Source: Clostridiales bacterium (GTDB lineage: Bacteria; Bacillota; Clostridia; Lachnospirales; Lachnospiraceae). From it: 6,323 bases of DNA. This document shows, one piece after another, positions 5,539-6,323 of this stretch. The stretch spans positions 1 through 6,323 of the forward strand of contig DYCJ01000044.1 of assembly GCA_019418195.1 (NCBI GenBank). Reading direction: 5' to 3'. The position numbers and the translations under genes were made by a program. Within the stretch, counting starts at the first letter, position 1; each line of letters starts with the position of its first letter. The notes below the pieces were generated by a model. It searched no databases. It was not told where the DNA came from and saw only the letters and a program-made list of their open reading frames with translations.

Positions 5539-6192
5539 TCATTCCCCGAATACGGCGATGTAATCTTCCTGGAATTTTTTGATTCCCGCATCTGTCAGCG
5601 GATGGTGTGTCATCTGCTCGATCACTTTATATGGTACTGTGGCAATATCTGCTCCTGCGAGTGCACAGTCTGTGATATGCATCGGGTTGCGGATACTTGC
5701 CGCAATGATCTCTGTCTCGATTCCGGCTACGTCGAATATCTCTGAGATTTCTGTAATCAGGTCAACACCCCTTACGGAAATATCATCCAGACGGCCAAGG
5801 AACGGTGATACATATGTAGCGCCTGCTCTTGCTGCGAGAAGAGCCTGGTTTGCCGTGAAGATCAGTGTCACGTTTGTCTTGATTCCCTCAGCTGAAAGTA
5901 CTTTAACTGCTTTTAAGCCTTCCGTCGTCATCGGTATCTTCACTACCATATTCGGATGGATCTTTGCGATCTCGCGTCCTTCTTTGATCATGCCTTCAGC
6001 ATCTGTTGTCGTAGCCTTTACCTCACCGCTGATCGGTCCGTCTACGATCGATGCGATCTCCGCGATCACTTCCTCAAATACTCGTCCCTCTTTTGCGATC
6101 AGTGACGGGTTTGTCGTAACACCACAGATCACACCCATGTCATTTGCTTTTCTGATGTCGTCTACATTTGCTGTGTCAATAAAAAATCTCAT
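5539..6192 (-). CDS. tal: Transaldolase of the TalC/MipB/fructose-6-phosphate aldolase family
   Basis: The 217-residue length fits the short transaldolase subfamily, which folds as a single TIM barrel. [11 protein letters not shown] (3-13) holds Asp6, [13 protein letters not shown] (24-36) the family signature with Asn28, and VVKIPMT (83-89) the Schiff-base Lys85. Two residues favour true transaldolase over fructose-6-phosphate aldolase: Glu57 in GEVKATT, where E. coli FSA has Gln, and Phe131 in YVSPFLGR, where FSA has Tyr131. These are residues known to separate the two activities. The predicted reaction transfers dihydroxyacetone between sedoheptulose 7-phosphate and glyceraldehyde 3-phosphate. 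Databases often label this family fsa. AGGAGG (6200-6205) lies seven bases before the ATG. It is first in an operon with transketolase, its pathway partner, and has a strong promoter upstream. Confidence 0.93.
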   Translation of the reverse strand: MRFFIDTANVDDIRKANDMGVICGVTTNPSLIAKEGRVFEEVIAEIASIVDGPISGEVKATTTDAEGMIKEGREIAKIHPNMVVKIPMTTEGLKAVKVLSAEGIKTNVTLIFTANQALLAARAGATYVSPFLGRLDDISVRGVDLITEISEIFDVAGIETEIIAASIRNPMHITDCALAGADIATVPYKVIEQMTHHPLTDAGIKKFQEDYIAVFGE

Positions 6193-6237
6193 CTTCGTTC
6201 CTCCTTAAAACTGGACATATTAATTGTATCTGTTCTG

Positions 6238-6266
6238 ATTATATAAGCAAAAAAAAATCCGGTCAA
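6238..6266 (-). promoter_or_regulatory. Sigma-A promoter of the transaldolase-transketolase operon
   Basis: On the minus strand TTGACC (6261-6266, 5/6) is followed by a 17-bp spacer and a perfect TATAAT (6238-6243). The spacer contains a T9 run (6249-6257). The predicted start near 6231 gives a leader of about 39 nt before the transaldolase ATG. The AT-rich stretch further upstream could act as an UP element. Confidence 0.85.
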
Positions 6267-6278
6267 CTGATGAAAAAA

Positions 6279-6306
6279 TTATTAATACAGAAAAATCACT
6301 TAATAA
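6279..6306. promoter_or_regulatory. AT-rich dyad upstream of the pentose phosphate operon promoter
   Basis: TTATTAA (6279-6285) and TTAATAA (6300-6306) are a perfect 7-bp inverted repeat with a 14-bp spacer. The centre is about 61 bp upstream of the predicted start, a position used by activators. It contains only A and T, so chance is a real possibility. The spacing does not fit the Rex operator (6-bp spacer), and no cre site is visible. The remaining bases to the window edge (6307-6323) show nothing I can name. Confidence 0.25.
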
Positions 6307-6323
6307 ATCGGATTATCATAGGT

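Noticed and set aside
5579..6208. A 209-codon plus-strand reading frame opposite the transaldolase gene
   Set aside because: It is the antisense shadow of a clearly recognised gene, with no recognisable domain.
6279..6306. Rex operator upstream of the pentose phosphate operon
   Set aside because: The half sites are TTATTAA/TTAATAA with a 14-bp spacer, not TTGTTAA/TTAACAA with a 6-bp spacer.

Overview
The window looks like chromosomal DNA from a Clostridia-type Firmicute, most likely a Lachnospiraceae. The signs are moderate GC content, strong AGGAGG-type ribosome binding sites, sigma-A-type promoters, a transketolase split into two genes, a short transaldolase of the TalC/MipB/FSA family, and a DUF5711-like protein, a family I associate with this group. 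Every gene I can support lies on the minus strand, so transcription runs from the right edge to the left edge.

Right part (about 3.7-6.3 kb): a carbon-metabolism operon. A near-consensus promoter (TTGACC, 17 bp, TATAAT) leads into a 217-residue transaldolase, then the N-terminal (thiamine diphosphate binding) and C-terminal (pyrimidine binding plus C domain) subunits of transketolase. The two transketolase genes overlap by 13 bp. Together the three proteins supply the non-oxidative pentose phosphate pathway. Just past the last stop codon is a small palindromic repeat element with an 18-bp hairpin, 8-bp terminal inverted repeats and near-identical 10/11-bp direct repeats on each side.

Middle and left part (about 0.1-3.5 kb): three membrane-anchored proteins that probably serve the cell envelope. 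The first is a single-pass protein with a C-terminal LysM domain outside and a cytoplasmic N-terminal domain that resembles an MPN/JAB1 fold lacking its catalytic residues. The second is a DUF5711-like protein with one membrane anchor and a probable beta-propeller outside. The third is a CvpA-family membrane protein with a long acidic insertion, also predicted outside. The last two are tightly coupled: the stop codon of one is part of the ribosome binding site of the next.

Between the LysM gene and the DUF5711 gene lies the most striking object in the window. It is a 71-bp sequence in which every base except three 3-nt loops is paired, forming a perfect four-arm cloverleaf. One strand of its closing stem doubles as the extended -10 box of a plausible promoter for the DUF5711-CvpA pair. 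I cannot tell from one copy whether it is a dispersed mobile repeat, a structured regulatory leader, or both.

Left edge: a tRNA-Ala(UGC) gene, cut by the window end, with its own promoter (TTGACA, 17 bp, extended TATCTT) and a 9-bp inverted repeat around the start of its transcript.
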